From Candidatus Frackibacter sp. WG13 (lineage in GTDB: Bacteria > Bacillota > Halanaerobiia > Halobacteroidales > Acetohalobiaceae): DNA of 64,000 nucleotides. This document shows positions 35,608 to 44,604 of this stretch, in pieces. The DNA is taken from the NCBI RefSeq assembly GCF_900114655.1, contig NZ_FOTT01000002.1, positions 1-64,000 on the forward strand. The letters are read 5' to 3'. The notes under the pieces were generated by a model that made no database searches, was not told where the DNA came from, and saw only the letters and a program-made list of their open reading frames with translations. Every line of letters begins with the position of its first letter. The stretch's first letter is position 1. Made by a program: the position numbers and the translations under genes.

Positions 35608-35673
35608 GGAAGCGATGATTTATGGTCTGCAAATGGTCACTTAGACTGTAGGGAGCGAGTAGTGAACCCACCC
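35608..35673 (+). ncRNA. c-di-GMP-II riboswitch aptamer (copy A)
   Basis: The 66 bases align with the c-di-GMP-II aptamer I recall from C. acetobutylicum, nearly without gaps: GGAA, AUGAU, AAAUGGUCACUU and AGUAGUGAACC are kept. Pairing is kept by covariation: UCACU/AGUGA here where the reference has GCACU/AGUGC. UAUGGUCU (35621-35628) pairs with AGACUGUA (35643-35650), as CUAUAAUC pairs with GAUUAUAG in copy B. It lies in the 380-base gap before the 12-haem cytochrome gene, followed by a terminator whose 5' arm overlaps the aptamer end. Bases 35381-35607 hold no recognised gene. Confidence 0.9.
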
Positions 35674-35735
35674 AACTTTCTTACTTGTTTTTGTTATTCT
35701 TAAATGAGATTAGATGTTGGGTATTTTATTTTATA
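35670..35735 (+). terminator. riboswitch-controlled terminator (copy A)
   Basis: ACCCAAC (35670-35676) pairs with GTTGGGT (35716-35722), followed by ATTTTATTTTATA. Four bases of the 5' arm belong to the 3' end of the aptamer. Ligand binding would hold these bases and disfavour the terminator, so an ON switch is inferred. Confidence 0.75.
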
Positions 35736-35760
35736 GTTTGCACTTTGGAGGGGAAATAAG

Positions 35761-36846
35761 ATGGCCTTTAAAAGAAAGAAGCTGTTTTTAGCAATGATAA
35801 CATTGTTAATATTATCACTAACATTGTCTATAACTGTACTATCTAAAGAAGCAACTGATAATAAAGGTGTCAAGAATGCTGATGAGAAAGTTAAAAAGGA
35901 GTCTAAGAAGATTGTAGGTTCGACTAAGTGTAAGCTATGTCATATTGGGAGGTACTTTTCATGGACAAAGACCACTCACTATCGTGGCTTTAGAAGTTCT
36001 AATCTGCCTTCGGACTTTAGTGAATGTGAAAGCTGTCATGGCGGTGGCTCTAAGCATGTTGATGCGTTAGGTAATGAGGATATTTTGGTTCCTAATACTT
36101 TTAAGGAAGCTAATCAATCTTGTGGAAAAGAGTGTCACTTTAATGTGCAGAAGTTAAGAAAAGGAATTCAGATCCCGATCGTTAATCCACAGGTTTGGAA
36201 GAATAGTAATCACGGACAGGCAAAGCTAAGTTGTGTTAAGTGTCATAGTCCACATAAGAATAAAGAGGATATTAATTTACAGGATAATGATTTCTGTCTT
36301 AATTGTCATAATGATGAAGGGCCAGGGACAGTTCTTTCTAAGATTGAAGAACATGAATCAGGAGAAGACTGTTTAACCTGCCACAATCCACATGGTGAAT
36401 CGCTAAAGACTAATGAATTTACTAGAGAGTATATCCATTATCCAGTTGCTAAGAATAGATGTTTCGATTGTCATAGTACTCATATGGCATCTGGGGGACA
36501 ATTAACTAAAAATCGTAATAACAAGCTCTGTTATGACTGCCATAATACTAAGAAGTATGTCTATCCAGACACTATCCATGCAGAAGCGGAAGGGATAGAA
36601 GGTGAGGGATTATGTATTAATTGCCATGAGCCACATAGTTCTAATTATAAGCCACTATTGAAACGAGAAGCAACGAAGATGTGTCGCTCATGTCATTATA
36701 ATAAACGGCCACATCACTTTTTGGCTATAGCACAGACGAAAGGTAAGGTAGGGTGTATTGACTGTCATAATCCACATGGTGAAGCTAATAAGGCATTCTT
36801 AAAGATGAAGCCTGATAATATCTGTGCGAACTGTCATGATAAGTAA
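35761..36846 (+). CDS. dodecahaem periplasmic cytochrome, DmsE/MtrA-like
   Basis: 361 aa with a signal helix (about 9-28) and twelve haem motifs by my count: eleven CXXCH and one CX3CH (CGKECH). The first block, STKCKLCHIGRYFSWTKTTH, followed by evenly spaced CXXCH motifs with distal histidines (NPHGE, SPHKN, EPHSS), is the pattern of MtrA/DmsE-type molecular wires that plug an outer-membrane barrel. A barrel gene lies 2 kb downstream in the same direction. ATG 35761 with GGAGGGG. It is the first gene after c-di-GMP riboswitch copy A, so its expression is probably set by c-di-GMP. Confidence 0.88.
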   Translation: MAFKRKKLFLAMITLLILSLTLSITVLSKEATDNKGVKNADEKVKKESKKIVGSTKCKLCHIGRYFSWTKTTHYRGFRSSNLPSDFSECESCHGGGSKHVDALGNEDILVPNTFKEANQSCGKECHFNVQKLRKGIQIPIVNPQVWKNSNHGQAKLSCVKCHSPHKNKEDINLQDNDFCLNCHNDEGPGTVLSKIEEHESGEDCLTCHNPHGESLKTNEFTREYIHYPVAKNRCFDCHSTHMASGGQLTKNRNNKLCYDCHNTKKYVYPDTIHAEAEGIEGEGLCINCHEPHSSNYKPLLKREATKMCRSCHYNKRPHHFLAIAQTKGKVGCIDCHNPHGEANKAFLKMKPDNICANCHDK

Positions 36847-36909
36847 AGAATTAATATAAATTTTAAGATGGCTATAGATAGATAAATTATAAAGATGAGG
36901 GGTTGAATT

Positions 36910-37941
36910 ATGATAAAAGCTATTTTAAATAGAAAAATATTGACCTATGGACTTATATTTAGTTTGGTATTAGTTAGTTTTATGATAGTGTTTAATTTAA
37001 AAGTGTTAGCGGAAGAAACTGACCAAAATTTAGATGAGTATCCGACAAAACATATAGAGAACATTGTCGGCGAGCGTGATGATAGAGGCTTTTTGATGAA
37101 ATTGCTTTTTGGTCCTAAAACTACAGTTAGGCTGGATAAGCCATTTGGAGTTAGTGTAGATGATAAAACAGGAAAGATATATGTTGCTGATACAAATAAT
37201 GCTTTTGTAATGGAATTTGAGTCTAATGGTTCATATTCAAATAGAATTGGAGAACATGAGTTGCAAAGTCCTATAGGTGTAGACGTTAGTGACGATAGAA
37301 TTTTTGTTGCAGATGCTAAAGCAGGAAAAGTTTATATCTTTAATAAAGAAGGTAAATTTATCAAAGACTTTGGAGGTTATACTACAGAAAAGGTCACTTT
37401 TAAGAGACCAACAGGATTAGCAGTTGACAATAAGAGGCAACGTCTTTATGTGGCTGACACTGGTGCTCATAATATAAAGGTTTATGATTTAGATGGAAAT
37501 TATATTGAAACAATAGGTAAAAGGGGAACAGAGGAAGGTGAATTTAATTTTCCTGTTAATATAGAAGTTGATAAGCAAGGTAAATTATATGTGGTTGATA
37601 CAATTAATTATCGGATTCAGATCTTTGATGCTCAAGGGCAATTTATTCGTGAGTTTGGTGAAACAGGAATTACTTTAGGGGACTTACCTCGACCAAAGGG
37701 AGTTGCTGTTGATAAACAAGGAAGAATCTATGTAACTGATGCTTATTTACATTTAGTACAGGTGTTTAGTCCTAAAGGAACTCCTTTGTTCTTCTTTGGG
37801 AGGCCAGGGAAGAGTGATGGTAGGTTTGTATTACCAGCTGCCATAGATATTGGTGAGAATGGCAAGATTTATGTTGTTGATTCAGGGAATCACCGAGTTC
37901 AAGTATTAAAATTGAAGGAAGATAGAGGTAGTAATGAATAG
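36910..37941 (+). CDS. secreted NHL-repeat beta-propeller protein 2
   Basis: 343 aa: an N-terminal helix (about 10-34, ending KVLAEE), a short linker, then about six NHL repeats such as RPTGLAVDNKRQRLYVADTG and FPVNIEVDKQGKLYVVDT. It lies between the dodecahaem and a tetrahaem gene with gaps of 63 and 75 bases, so it is probably in the riboswitch-controlled operon. It is closest in layout to the NHL proteins at 28373 and 41077. NHL proteins beside multihaem cytochromes are also known in Geobacter-type electron-transfer clusters; the precise task is not known. Confidence 0.88.
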   Translation: MIKAILNRKILTYGLIFSLVLVSFMIVFNLKVLAEETDQNLDEYPTKHIENIVGERDDRGFLMKLLFGPKTTVRLDKPFGVSVDDKTGKIYVADTNNAFVMEFESNGSYSNRIGEHELQSPIGVDVSDDRIFVADAKAGKVYIFNKEGKFIKDFGGYTTEKVTFKRPTGLAVDNKRQRLYVADTGAHNIKVYDLDGNYIETIGKRGTEEGEFNFPVNIEVDKQGKLYVVDTINYRIQIFDAQGQFIREFGETGITLGDLPRPKGVAVDKQGRIYVTDAYLHLVQVFSPKGTPLFFFGRPGKSDGRFVLPAAIDIGENGKIYVVDSGNHRVQVLKLKEDRGSNE

Positions 37942-38016
37942 AAATCAAATTGTTACTCAGGATTAACCTGAGTATTATAAACAAATAAAAATTTTATTAA
38001 GAAGGGGGTGAAAATA

Positions 38017-38622
38017 ATGAGAAAAACAAGTGTTATTGTTGTAAGTATATTGGTGGTAGCTTTATTTACAATGCCAGCGTTTGCAGATATTCAAAATTCC
38101 GAGCATGATTTTACTGCTTCTTCTACTGCTACTCGGGAAAACACTGGTGGTTATACTGATTTAAAGGATAATACAACTACTACATGTAGTCCATGTCACG
38201 TGCCACATAATGCTAGTAAGAACACACTTTTATTCCAGACAAGTTATAACGACGCAGAAACTTTAACTGCATATAATACTGGGGATACATTTAGTGCAGA
38301 GACAAAGATGTGTATGAGCTGTCATGATGGTACTATTGCTATTAATACGAGCACTAAGGATTACATGACTGCTGATGGAACTAGTGGAGGAACCAAATTA
38401 GTTGAAAACTTAGGTACTAGTTTAACAAATGATCACCCAGTTGGCTCAAGTGTTACTTTACCTAGTTCTGCTAATACTAACTTTAACTCACCAAGTCTAG
38501 TGGATGCTCAACTAGGAGGTCAAGTTACTTGTGGTTCTTGTCATGACCCACATAATACAACAAATGGTTCATTCTTAGAAACAGCTAAGGACGGTTTGTG
38601 TTTAGATTGTCATAACAAGTAA
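38017..38622 (+). CDS. tetrahaem cytochrome c, doubled-CXXCH type
   Basis: 201 aa with a signal peptide (ending MPAFA) and haem motifs CSPCH, CMSCH, CGSCH, CLDCH. ATG 38017 is used rather than GTG 38008, which overlaps the GAAGGGGG ribosome-binding site. The long Thr/Ser/Asn-rich stretch between haems is typical of exported or surface-exposed proteins. A 17-bp stem hairpin follows the stop codon, which may lower expression of the genes downstream relative to this one. Confidence 0.9.
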   Translation: MRKTSVIVVSILVVALFTMPAFADIQNSEHDFTASSTATRENTGGYTDLKDNTTTTCSPCHVPHNASKNTLLFQTSYNDAETLTAYNTGDTFSAETKMCMSCHDGTIAINTSTKDYMTADGTSGGTKLVENLGTSLTNDHPVGSSVTLPSSANTNFNSPSLVDAQLGGQVTCGSCHDPHNTTNGSFLETAKDGLCLDCHNK

Positions 38623-38627
38623 ATATA

Positions 38628-38664
38628 TTAGATATAAGGGCTTTATTAAAGCCCTTATATCTAA
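38628..38664 (+). terminator. strong hairpin inside the cytochrome operon
   Basis: TTAGATATAAGGGCTTT pairs perfectly with AAAGCCCTTATATCTAA around ATT. No T-run follows, so it may be a partial terminator or an mRNA-stabilising 3' end rather than a full stop. A separate promoter before 38804 was not evident to me. Confidence 0.6.
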
Positions 38665-38803
38665 TACAACCTTAATTATATTATAAATTATTTTTTGAAA
38701 GAATGGTATGATAAATATCAGGATATTAGTTTGAATTATAGAAAGATTATGACTTGGAGTTATAGAGTTCATTAAATGAACTAAAAAGGGAGTAAACTTA
38801 ATT

Positions 38804-40456
38804 ATGATTATAAAGAGAAAACATGCAATTATATTAATATTAATATTAATTACTATGATTAATTTTATTAATTATGTACATGCTAATGGTTTAATTAACC
38901 CTAGTGGCAGATTGAAGTGGGTAAGTGAATATAATAAGAATAATAACGCAGAAGGAACTTTAGAGTTATATGGGGATTATGAATTTTCTTTTACAGGTTC
39001 CTTAGTAACAGCTGGGTTAGGCTCATATAATTTAGATTTTAATTATCGTGATTATTTAAAATCTCTTGCACTTCAACCGACTGTTACTACATATAATCTT
39101 AGTACAAATTTATTTCCACAAAGCCCTTTTTCGGTAGTACTTGGAGTAGGGAAGAGTGATACAGAATATAAAACTGATTCAATGCCTTCTCCAATCGATA
39201 CCACTTCTAAACATTCAGCATTTTCTTTTTTTACTCCATTGCCTTATGGAATGCGTTTTAGTTATAGTCTAAATAACAGTCAGCAGTACGATTATCAGAG
39301 GGAAGAGATAAATAAAGAAGATCAGTATCACAGTTTTAGATTAAGTAAAAATATAGTCTTTGATAAGATTGTTAAAGTTGATTTAAGAACTAATTATAGA
39401 AAAAGCACAGAACAAAATCATATAAAGAATACTAAAAGTAATACTGATACTATGGAATTTCATATTAACAACTCTTTATTAAATACTCCTCTTTCATTGA
39501 CAGATGTGGATATTAATTATAGAGTGGATGATGAAGAAGATAAAGAAGATAGATATTATGAACTAAAAACTATTTGGAAGCCATTAGATTATTTAACAAC
39601 TAGAATTACGCATTCTCAGGATTTAAGTCAAGAGAAAGTCAATGGGAAGTTAAATACGATTAGTTTAATAGAGTCTACCGATATTAATTTTTCGGTACAA
39701 CCATATACCATTTTGAGTTATGATGGAGGTCTGTCATATATAAATAATGAAGATAAAAAAGAAGTTGTAGAGACCTTAAGCGGGAATTTTGGAGTTCAGT
39801 TTTCTTATTGGGATAATGCACCAATTAATTTTAATCTTAGTCATAGTATAGAGAAAAATGAAACAAGTGGAAATTTAAAAGAAGAAGATACTTCAGTTAG
39901 TCTTAATTCTAATATTAAGGTGGGCAACCTTAACGTCAATCCTAGCTATAATTATACTAATATCAATACTAGTGGAGAAGGACAAGATAGTTCTAACCAA
40001 CAGCTTGATTTAGGACTTAACTATGCACGTAATTTAACTAATAAACTATATTTAACAGGTAGTACTACTTTTCGTTCTGATTTAAATAGTTTCAAATACG
40101 ATCCTAATTATGATATTAGACTTCGTTACTTGCCATGGAGTAGTTTAAAATTAATAGTTGGAACGAATGGTTATCAAAAAGAAGCGACAGACAGAGATGA
40201 GGAAGCAATAAATTATAAGCGCTATCATAGTACTATTAGTTATTCTATCAATAGAATGAATTTAGATTTCACTTCAAGTTATAAAGATGATTTAGAAAAT
40301 AATGAGATAAAAAAAGAGTTAAATTTGAATGGGACTTATTATTTCCGTGCAGTTGAGTTAAACTTGAATACAGTTTGGGATGAAACTATTAATAAACAAA
40401 CCAATTCTTCTCAAGAAAATTTTGAAGTAACTACTGCTATTATTCGTCGGTTTTAA
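38804..40456 (+). CDS. predicted outer-membrane beta-barrel (porin of a cytochrome conduit)
   Basis: 550 aa with a signal peptide (about 1-28, ending YVHA). The rest is a succession of alternating polar/hydrophobic strands (LDFNYRDYL, RFSYSLNNS, VDLRTNYR, LNLNGTYYF) and charged turns. It ends in a terminal Phe (AIIRRF), the sorting signal of outer-membrane proteins. No helix beyond the signal and no cysteine motif is seen. It is flanked by tetrahaem genes and lies between the 12-haem and 15-haem genes, so I infer an MtrB-like role: a barrel that holds a cytochrome wire across the outer membrane. I did not recognise it as a named family; MtrB's N-terminal CXXC is absent. Confidence 0.75.
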   Translation: MIIKRKHAIILILILITMINFINYVHANGLINPSGRLKWVSEYNKNNNAEGTLELYGDYEFSFTGSLVTAGLGSYNLDFNYRDYLKSLALQPTVTTYNLSTNLFPQSPFSVVLGVGKSDTEYKTDSMPSPIDTTSKHSAFSFFTPLPYGMRFSYSLNNSQQYDYQREEINKEDQYHSFRLSKNIVFDKIVKVDLRTNYRKSTEQNHIKNTKSNTDTMEFHINNSLLNTPLSLTDVDINYRVDDEEDKEDRYYELKTIWKPLDYLTTRITHSQDLSQEKVNGKLNTISLIESTDINFSVQPYTILSYDGGLSYINNEDKKEVVETLSGNFGVQFSYWDNAPINFNLSHSIEKNETSGNLKEEDTSVSLNSNIKVGNLNVNPSYNYTNINTSGEGQDSSNQQLDLGLNYARNLTNKLYLTGSTTFRSDLNSFKYDPNYDIRLRYLPWSSLKLIVGTNGYQKEATDRDEEAINYKRYHSTISYSINRMNLDFTSSYKDDLENNEIKKELNLNGTYYFRAVELNLNTVWDETINKQTNSSQENFEVTTAIIRRF

Positions 40457-40484
40457 TAGTATATTCATAGAAATTTAATTAGTT

Positions 40485-40503
40485 AAAAAAAAGGGGGGGG
40501 AGG
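40485..40503 (+). promoter_or_regulatory. A8-G8 tract forming the ribosome-binding site
   Basis: Eight A (40485-40492) are followed by eight G (40493-40500) and AGG, with the ATG of the tetrahaem gene at 40507. The G run is the Shine-Dalgarno region itself, so slippage would shift its spacing to the start codon. Confidence 0.7.
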
Positions 40504-40506
40504 AAA

Positions 40507-41064
40507 ATGAGGAATTATTTTAAGGATTTTGGACCATTAATATTAATATTAATATTAATAATTTATGCTCCAGCTTTGAATGCATTAAGCTTGAAGGGGA
40601 CTCCCCATGACCTTTCTGGTAATGGACAGATGAATCGAATGTGTGGGTCATGTCATGTGCCTAGCTCTGGTAATTCAAAAAATAAATTGTTATCTCAAAA
40701 TGCAAATCAAACAGGAACTCAGAGTCAGCAGATGTTAGGTTTATCTTCAACAATTTTTTGCGCTCAATGTCATGATGGAACTATATCCCTTCGGAATATA
40801 GGCGGTGACCAAGGCTCTTTTGGAAATAATGTCAATACAATTGGGAAAAAGGGGCAAGATATTAATACTGGTGGACATCCAGTGAATATTGGTTATCCAC
40901 ATAGTAAGACAGGTTTTAAATCTAGTCCCATTGAAAGATTAAAGCTATATGGACCTAATAATAACCAAGTTAAATGTATTACTTGCCATGACCCACATGA
41001 AGTTGGTGGGGCTAATTCTTTGAGGATAAAAAATAATATTTGTGTAGGGTGTCATGATAAATAA
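40507..41064 (+). CDS. tetrahaem cytochrome c, doubled-CXXCH type
   Basis: 185 aa. The signal peptide contains a repetitive LILILILI core (encoded by ATTAAT-type repeats). Haem motifs are CGSCH, CAQCH, CITCH and CVGCH; the Asn/Gly/Ser-rich linker resembles that of the protein at 38017. It sits between the barrel and the third NHL gene (12-base gap to the latter). The unusual G8 ribosome-binding site suggests expression may vary by slippage. Probable periplasmic or cell-surface carrier. Confidence 0.9.
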   Translation: MRNYFKDFGPLILILILIIYAPALNALSLKGTPHDLSGNGQMNRMCGSCHVPSSGNSKNKLLSQNANQTGTQSQQMLGLSSTIFCAQCHDGTISLRNIGGDQGSFGNNVNTIGKKGQDINTGGHPVNIGYPHSKTGFKSSPIERLKLYGPNNNQVKCITCHDPHEVGGANSLRIKNNICVGCHDK

Positions 41065-41076
41065 TAGGAGGGGGAA

Positions 41077-42162
41077 ATGTTGTACAAAAAATTAAACTAT
41101 TTTAGTGAGAAGAATAAAATTAGCTCGTGCTTCATATTAATGATTATCGTAGCAATTGTTATTATTATTAACTCTACAGTATACTCTGCTGAAAACAAGC
41201 AGAATTTTCAACAATATTGGCCTTCAAAAGAATATGCTAAAATTAAATTTGTAACGAGCATCTCTAATGCTCAACAGTTAACCCCTAAACAAAAAGAAGG
41301 ATTATGGGCAAAATTTATTGGTTTTATTTTTGGAGAAGAGGATAAGCAAGTTAAATTTCAGCGTCCTTTTGGTTTAAGTAGTTTTAATGAACAGTTGTAT
41401 GTAGCAGACCCTGCTGCTCAAGCAGTATATAAGATAGATTTTACTAAAGATAGAATGGAAAAATTCTTGTATGAAAGTAAAGATTCATTTTTTGCAGGAG
41501 GAAAGAAGTATTTCAAAACGCCTATTGATGTAGTAGCTAATGATAAAAAAGTATTTGTTTCTGATTCTACTCAACAGGAAGTTTTGGTCTTTTCACAAGA
41601 TGGTGAATTAATTAAGAGATTAGGAGCGCAAAAGTTAAAGCGCCCAACAGGATTAGGAATTAGTAGAAGGGGAAACAGGTTATATGTAGCAGACACAGTG
41701 ATGAATAAAGTCTATGTTTATAATACTAATAATTATAAACTAATCAAGAGTTTTGGGCAACGTGGTGGAAAGCCGGGAGAACTTAATTTTCCTATTGATA
41801 TTTTTGTTAAAGGTAAAAGAGTTTATATTAGTGATTCAATGAATTTTAGAGTGCAGATTTTTAATTTAGATGGTGACTTTATTTCTGAATTTGGTCATTT
41901 AGGAAATGGGACAGGCGACTTTGCTCGCCCTAAGGGGTTAGCGGTCGATAGTGATGGTCATATTTATGTGGTTGATGCCTTATTTGGAGCAGTGCAAATT
42001 TTTAATCCAAAAGGACAATTATTATTAGTCTTAGGTCAAGAAGGAAATGATTTGGGGCAATTTTGGTTACCGACAGGGATTTATATTGATGGCAAAGATA
42101 AGATTTATGTAGCTGATTCATATAATCATCGAGTGCAGACCTTTAAGTATTTAGGTGAATAA
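41077..42162 (+). CDS. secreted NHL-repeat beta-propeller protein 3
   Basis: 361 aa: N-terminal helix (about 19-38), a linker with KFIGFIFGEEDKQVKF, then about six NHL repeats, e.g. RPTGLGISRRGNRLYVADT, FPIDIFVKGKRVYISDS, LPTGIYIDGKDKIYVADS. The linker resembles that of the protein at 36910 (KLLFGPKTTVRL), so the two are close paralogues. It starts 12 bases after the tetrahaem gene, with GGAGGGGG before ATG 41077; TTG 41080 is an alternative. It is likely co-transcribed with the flanking cytochromes. Confidence 0.88.
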   Translation: MLYKKLNYFSEKNKISSCFILMIIVAIVIIINSTVYSAENKQNFQQYWPSKEYAKIKFVTSISNAQQLTPKQKEGLWAKFIGFIFGEEDKQVKFQRPFGLSSFNEQLYVADPAAQAVYKIDFTKDRMEKFLYESKDSFFAGGKKYFKTPIDVVANDKKVFVSDSTQQEVLVFSQDGELIKRLGAQKLKRPTGLGISRRGNRLYVADTVMNKVYVYNTNNYKLIKSFGQRGGKPGELNFPIDIFVKGKRVYISDSMNFRVQIFNLDGDFISEFGHLGNGTGDFARPKGLAVDSDGHIYVVDALFGAVQIFNPKGQLLLVLGQEGNDLGQFWLPTGIYIDGKDKIYVADSYNHRVQTFKYLGE

Positions 42163-42353
42163 TCATGTACCTTTTTGTTATTTATAGCAAGTATTATATG
42201 TAGGAAGAAGGAAATTATTGATTAATGTAGAATTATGTAAAAACAAGGTTATTAAAGGGTAATATTTTCTTCAATTATTTTGATATAAAGAGATTATTAT
42301 TGAATTAATAATGATTGCGACTTAAGATTTTAAGCGGGAGGAGGGATTTAGAT

Positions 42354-44426
42354 ATGAAACTTGAAAAAAGTTTTATAATCTGTTTTTTAATAGGGTTAGT
42401 TATTGTATTTACTATTCCGGTTATGGCATTAGGAGGAAGTAAAGTAGAGAATACAGTACATAATTTATCTTCTAGTGGTCAAGGGGATATAACGTCTTCC
42501 GAAAATAGAGTATGTGTATTCTGTCACACACCGCATAATTCAAATCCGGCTAAGCCATTGTGGAATCATAGCTTATCAGGTTCTACATATACAGCTTATA
42601 ATAGTACCACTTTAGATACTACTAGTACTTCTATGAAATCTTTAACAGGTACGACGACTAAGCTTTGTTTAAGTTGTCATGATGGTACGATAGCGATTGG
42701 TAACTTAGCAAATATGAATATTGCTATGAGTGATAATAGTGGGACAGAAGGACCAAAACTAAATAATGATAAGCTTATTTCTAGTGCTAATTTAGGAATT
42801 AATTTAGGCAATGATCATCCGGTGCTTTTTAAGCCAGATGGTAGTGACTTAGAAATAAATACAAGCTCTACTCTTTATGATTCCGGAGGTTATTTACAGT
42901 GTACTTCTTGTCATGAGCCGCATGATAATACTTATGGCAACTTTTTAGTGAAAGATAATACCAATGGTGCTTTATGTACTACATGTCATACTAAGAATGG
43001 ATGGTCGTCAGGTAACGCTCACTATGATGTTGGTATGACCTGTCAAGATTGCCATACACCACATAATGCTAATGAGCCAGTAAGATTGAAAGCAGCTTCC
43101 GAAGAAAAGTTATGTTATCAGTGTCATGATGATACCGGTAGTCGTTATGGGGAATGGACTAGTGTTCCTGATATTGGTAGTGTAATAGATAATGCTAGTG
43201 GAGGTTCTGTCCATCCAATTGAAGACGCTAATTTATCTAATAGACATGATGCTTTAGAAAATAATACTGATGGAAAAGTTAGTTCAAGTAATAAGCATTC
43301 TGAGTGTTCAGATTGCCATGATCCGCATCAGGTTACAGCTAGTAATCCTTTAAATGGTGTACCAGGTGTTGATTTAAGTGGAACTGCAGTTAGTTCCATA
43401 TCAAACAGCTATGAATTATGTTATAAATGTCATCAAGGAACTAATGGGTTACAGGATAGTACCAATTCTGTAAAATATGTCTTCGATAATAGAAATTATA
43501 CCCACGGTAATGGAACGAATGTTGAACGCTGCAATAAATGTCATGGTGGTAATAGTGAAGATGTAACTGGAGAAGCAGTTCACGGTTCTAATGCACCGGG
43601 ATTATTAACACAATCCCAGTTTGTTGATGTAGCTAATCCAGGTCAGAATGATCTCTGTGTAAGTTGTCATGAAAATGGTGGTAATGGACCACCGCAAATT
43701 TATTTCGTTGATGCAACAGGTTCACAACATAATACTAAGTGTACAGCTTGTCATGGTGATAGTGTTAACTATGGTAGTGGGATAAATGTAGGAAGTGAAA
43801 CCGGAGTACCGCATGGTTCAAATGTAAGTCCATTATTAAAGAATACACAGCCGGCTTTATGTCTTGACTCTGGGTGCCATAGCAGTACAGACCAAAGTAA
43901 CAGTGTAACTACTAGATACCCTAGTGGATATGATATTCCCAATAGTGGTCACCCGTATAATATTACTAATAATGGTAGTAATAATCCACAGGATGGTTCC
44001 GGTTATGGGAGTGCTTCAAAAAGGCCAATAACTAAGACCTCGGGCTGTCAATCTTGTCATACAGAGCCTGATGTGCCTAGTGATGCACCGCACGCTAGTG
44101 ATAATTATGGTATATTAATGGTGGATATTAATAGTCAAGGGGTCTGTATTGAATGTCATGAACCACCAAGTGATAATGGAGTACACAGAGAACATGCTCA
44201 TGAAAGTGCAGGTGACTGTTATTACTGTCACGTTAAAGGACCACATGATGATACAGGATATGGAGACCCATATAAATTAATTAAAGTAGATGGTACATAT
44301 CTTGATTCATTTAACGATGCTACTATAGGCAGTACGGGTTCAGGAACAGGTGGGAGTAGTGGTTATAGGGAGAATGATTGTTCATCTTCATGGTCTGGTT
44401 CAGGAAACTGTGGTGGAGAACATTAA
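42354..44426 (+). CDS. large multihaem cytochrome c with 15 haem motifs
   Basis: 690 aa from ATG 42354, which follows GGAGGAGGG (the in-frame ATG at 42315 lacks a site). Signal peptide, then 14 CXXCH motifs (CVFCH first, CYYCH last) and one CX4CH (CLDSGCH). The N-terminal third resembles the small tetrahaem proteins of the locus; the later haems are spaced by Gly/Asn/Ser-rich loops with HGSN and HNTKC elements. The end is Gly/Ser-rich and carries two cysteines without a haem motif. Size and low-complexity loops suit an exposed terminal reductase or nanowire-type cytochrome; there is no lipobox. It is followed by a terminator and resB. Confidence 0.9.
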   Translation: MKLEKSFIICFLIGLVIVFTIPVMALGGSKVENTVHNLSSSGQGDITSSENRVCVFCHTPHNSNPAKPLWNHSLSGSTYTAYNSTTLDTTSTSMKSLTGTTTKLCLSCHDGTIAIGNLANMNIAMSDNSGTEGPKLNNDKLISSANLGINLGNDHPVLFKPDGSDLEINTSSTLYDSGGYLQCTSCHEPHDNTYGNFLVKDNTNGALCTTCHTKNGWSSGNAHYDVGMTCQDCHTPHNANEPVRLKAASEEKLCYQCHDDTGSRYGEWTSVPDIGSVIDNASGGSVHPIEDANLSNRHDALENNTDGKVSSSNKHSECSDCHDPHQVTASNPLNGVPGVDLSGTAVSSISNSYELCYKCHQGTNGLQDSTNSVKYVFDNRNYTHGNGTNVERCNKCHGGNSEDVTGEAVHGSNAPGLLTQSQFVDVANPGQNDLCVSCHENGGNGPPQIYFVDATGSQHNTKCTACHGDSVNYGSGINVGSETGVPHGSNVSPLLKNTQPALCLDSGCHSSTDQSNSVTTRYPSGYDIPNSGHPYNITNNGSNNPQDGSGYGSASKRPITKTSGCQSCHTEPDVPSDAPHASDNYGILMVDINSQGVCIECHEPPSDNGVHREHAHESAGDCYYCHVKGPHDDTGYGDPYKLIKVDGTYLDSFNDATIGSTGSGTGGSSGYRENDCSSSWSGSGNCGGEH

Positions 44427-44438
44427 TACAAGTGATTT

Positions 44439-44472
44439 AAGGCTAGAGAATTATTTCTCTGGCCTTTTCTTG
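44439..44472 (+). terminator. terminator after the 15-haem gene
   Basis: AAGGCTAGAGAA pairs with TTCTCTGGCCTT around TTAT, followed by TTCTTGATTTTT. Confidence 0.85.
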
Positions 44473-44604
44473 ATTTTTAAGGTTAATATTAGATGTCATA
44501 TAAAATTCATATAAATTAACTTTCTATTTATTATATAAATTGATATAATTATGTTAGTTATTGAAGGTTTTATTACTTAAAGTTTAATATAAGGTGGTGG
44601 GTAG

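Noticed and set aside
42315-42353. Upstream ATG of the 15-haem cytochrome
   Set aside because: No ribosome-binding site before it, and a charged leader would precede the signal peptide; ATG 42354 has GGAGGAGGG.
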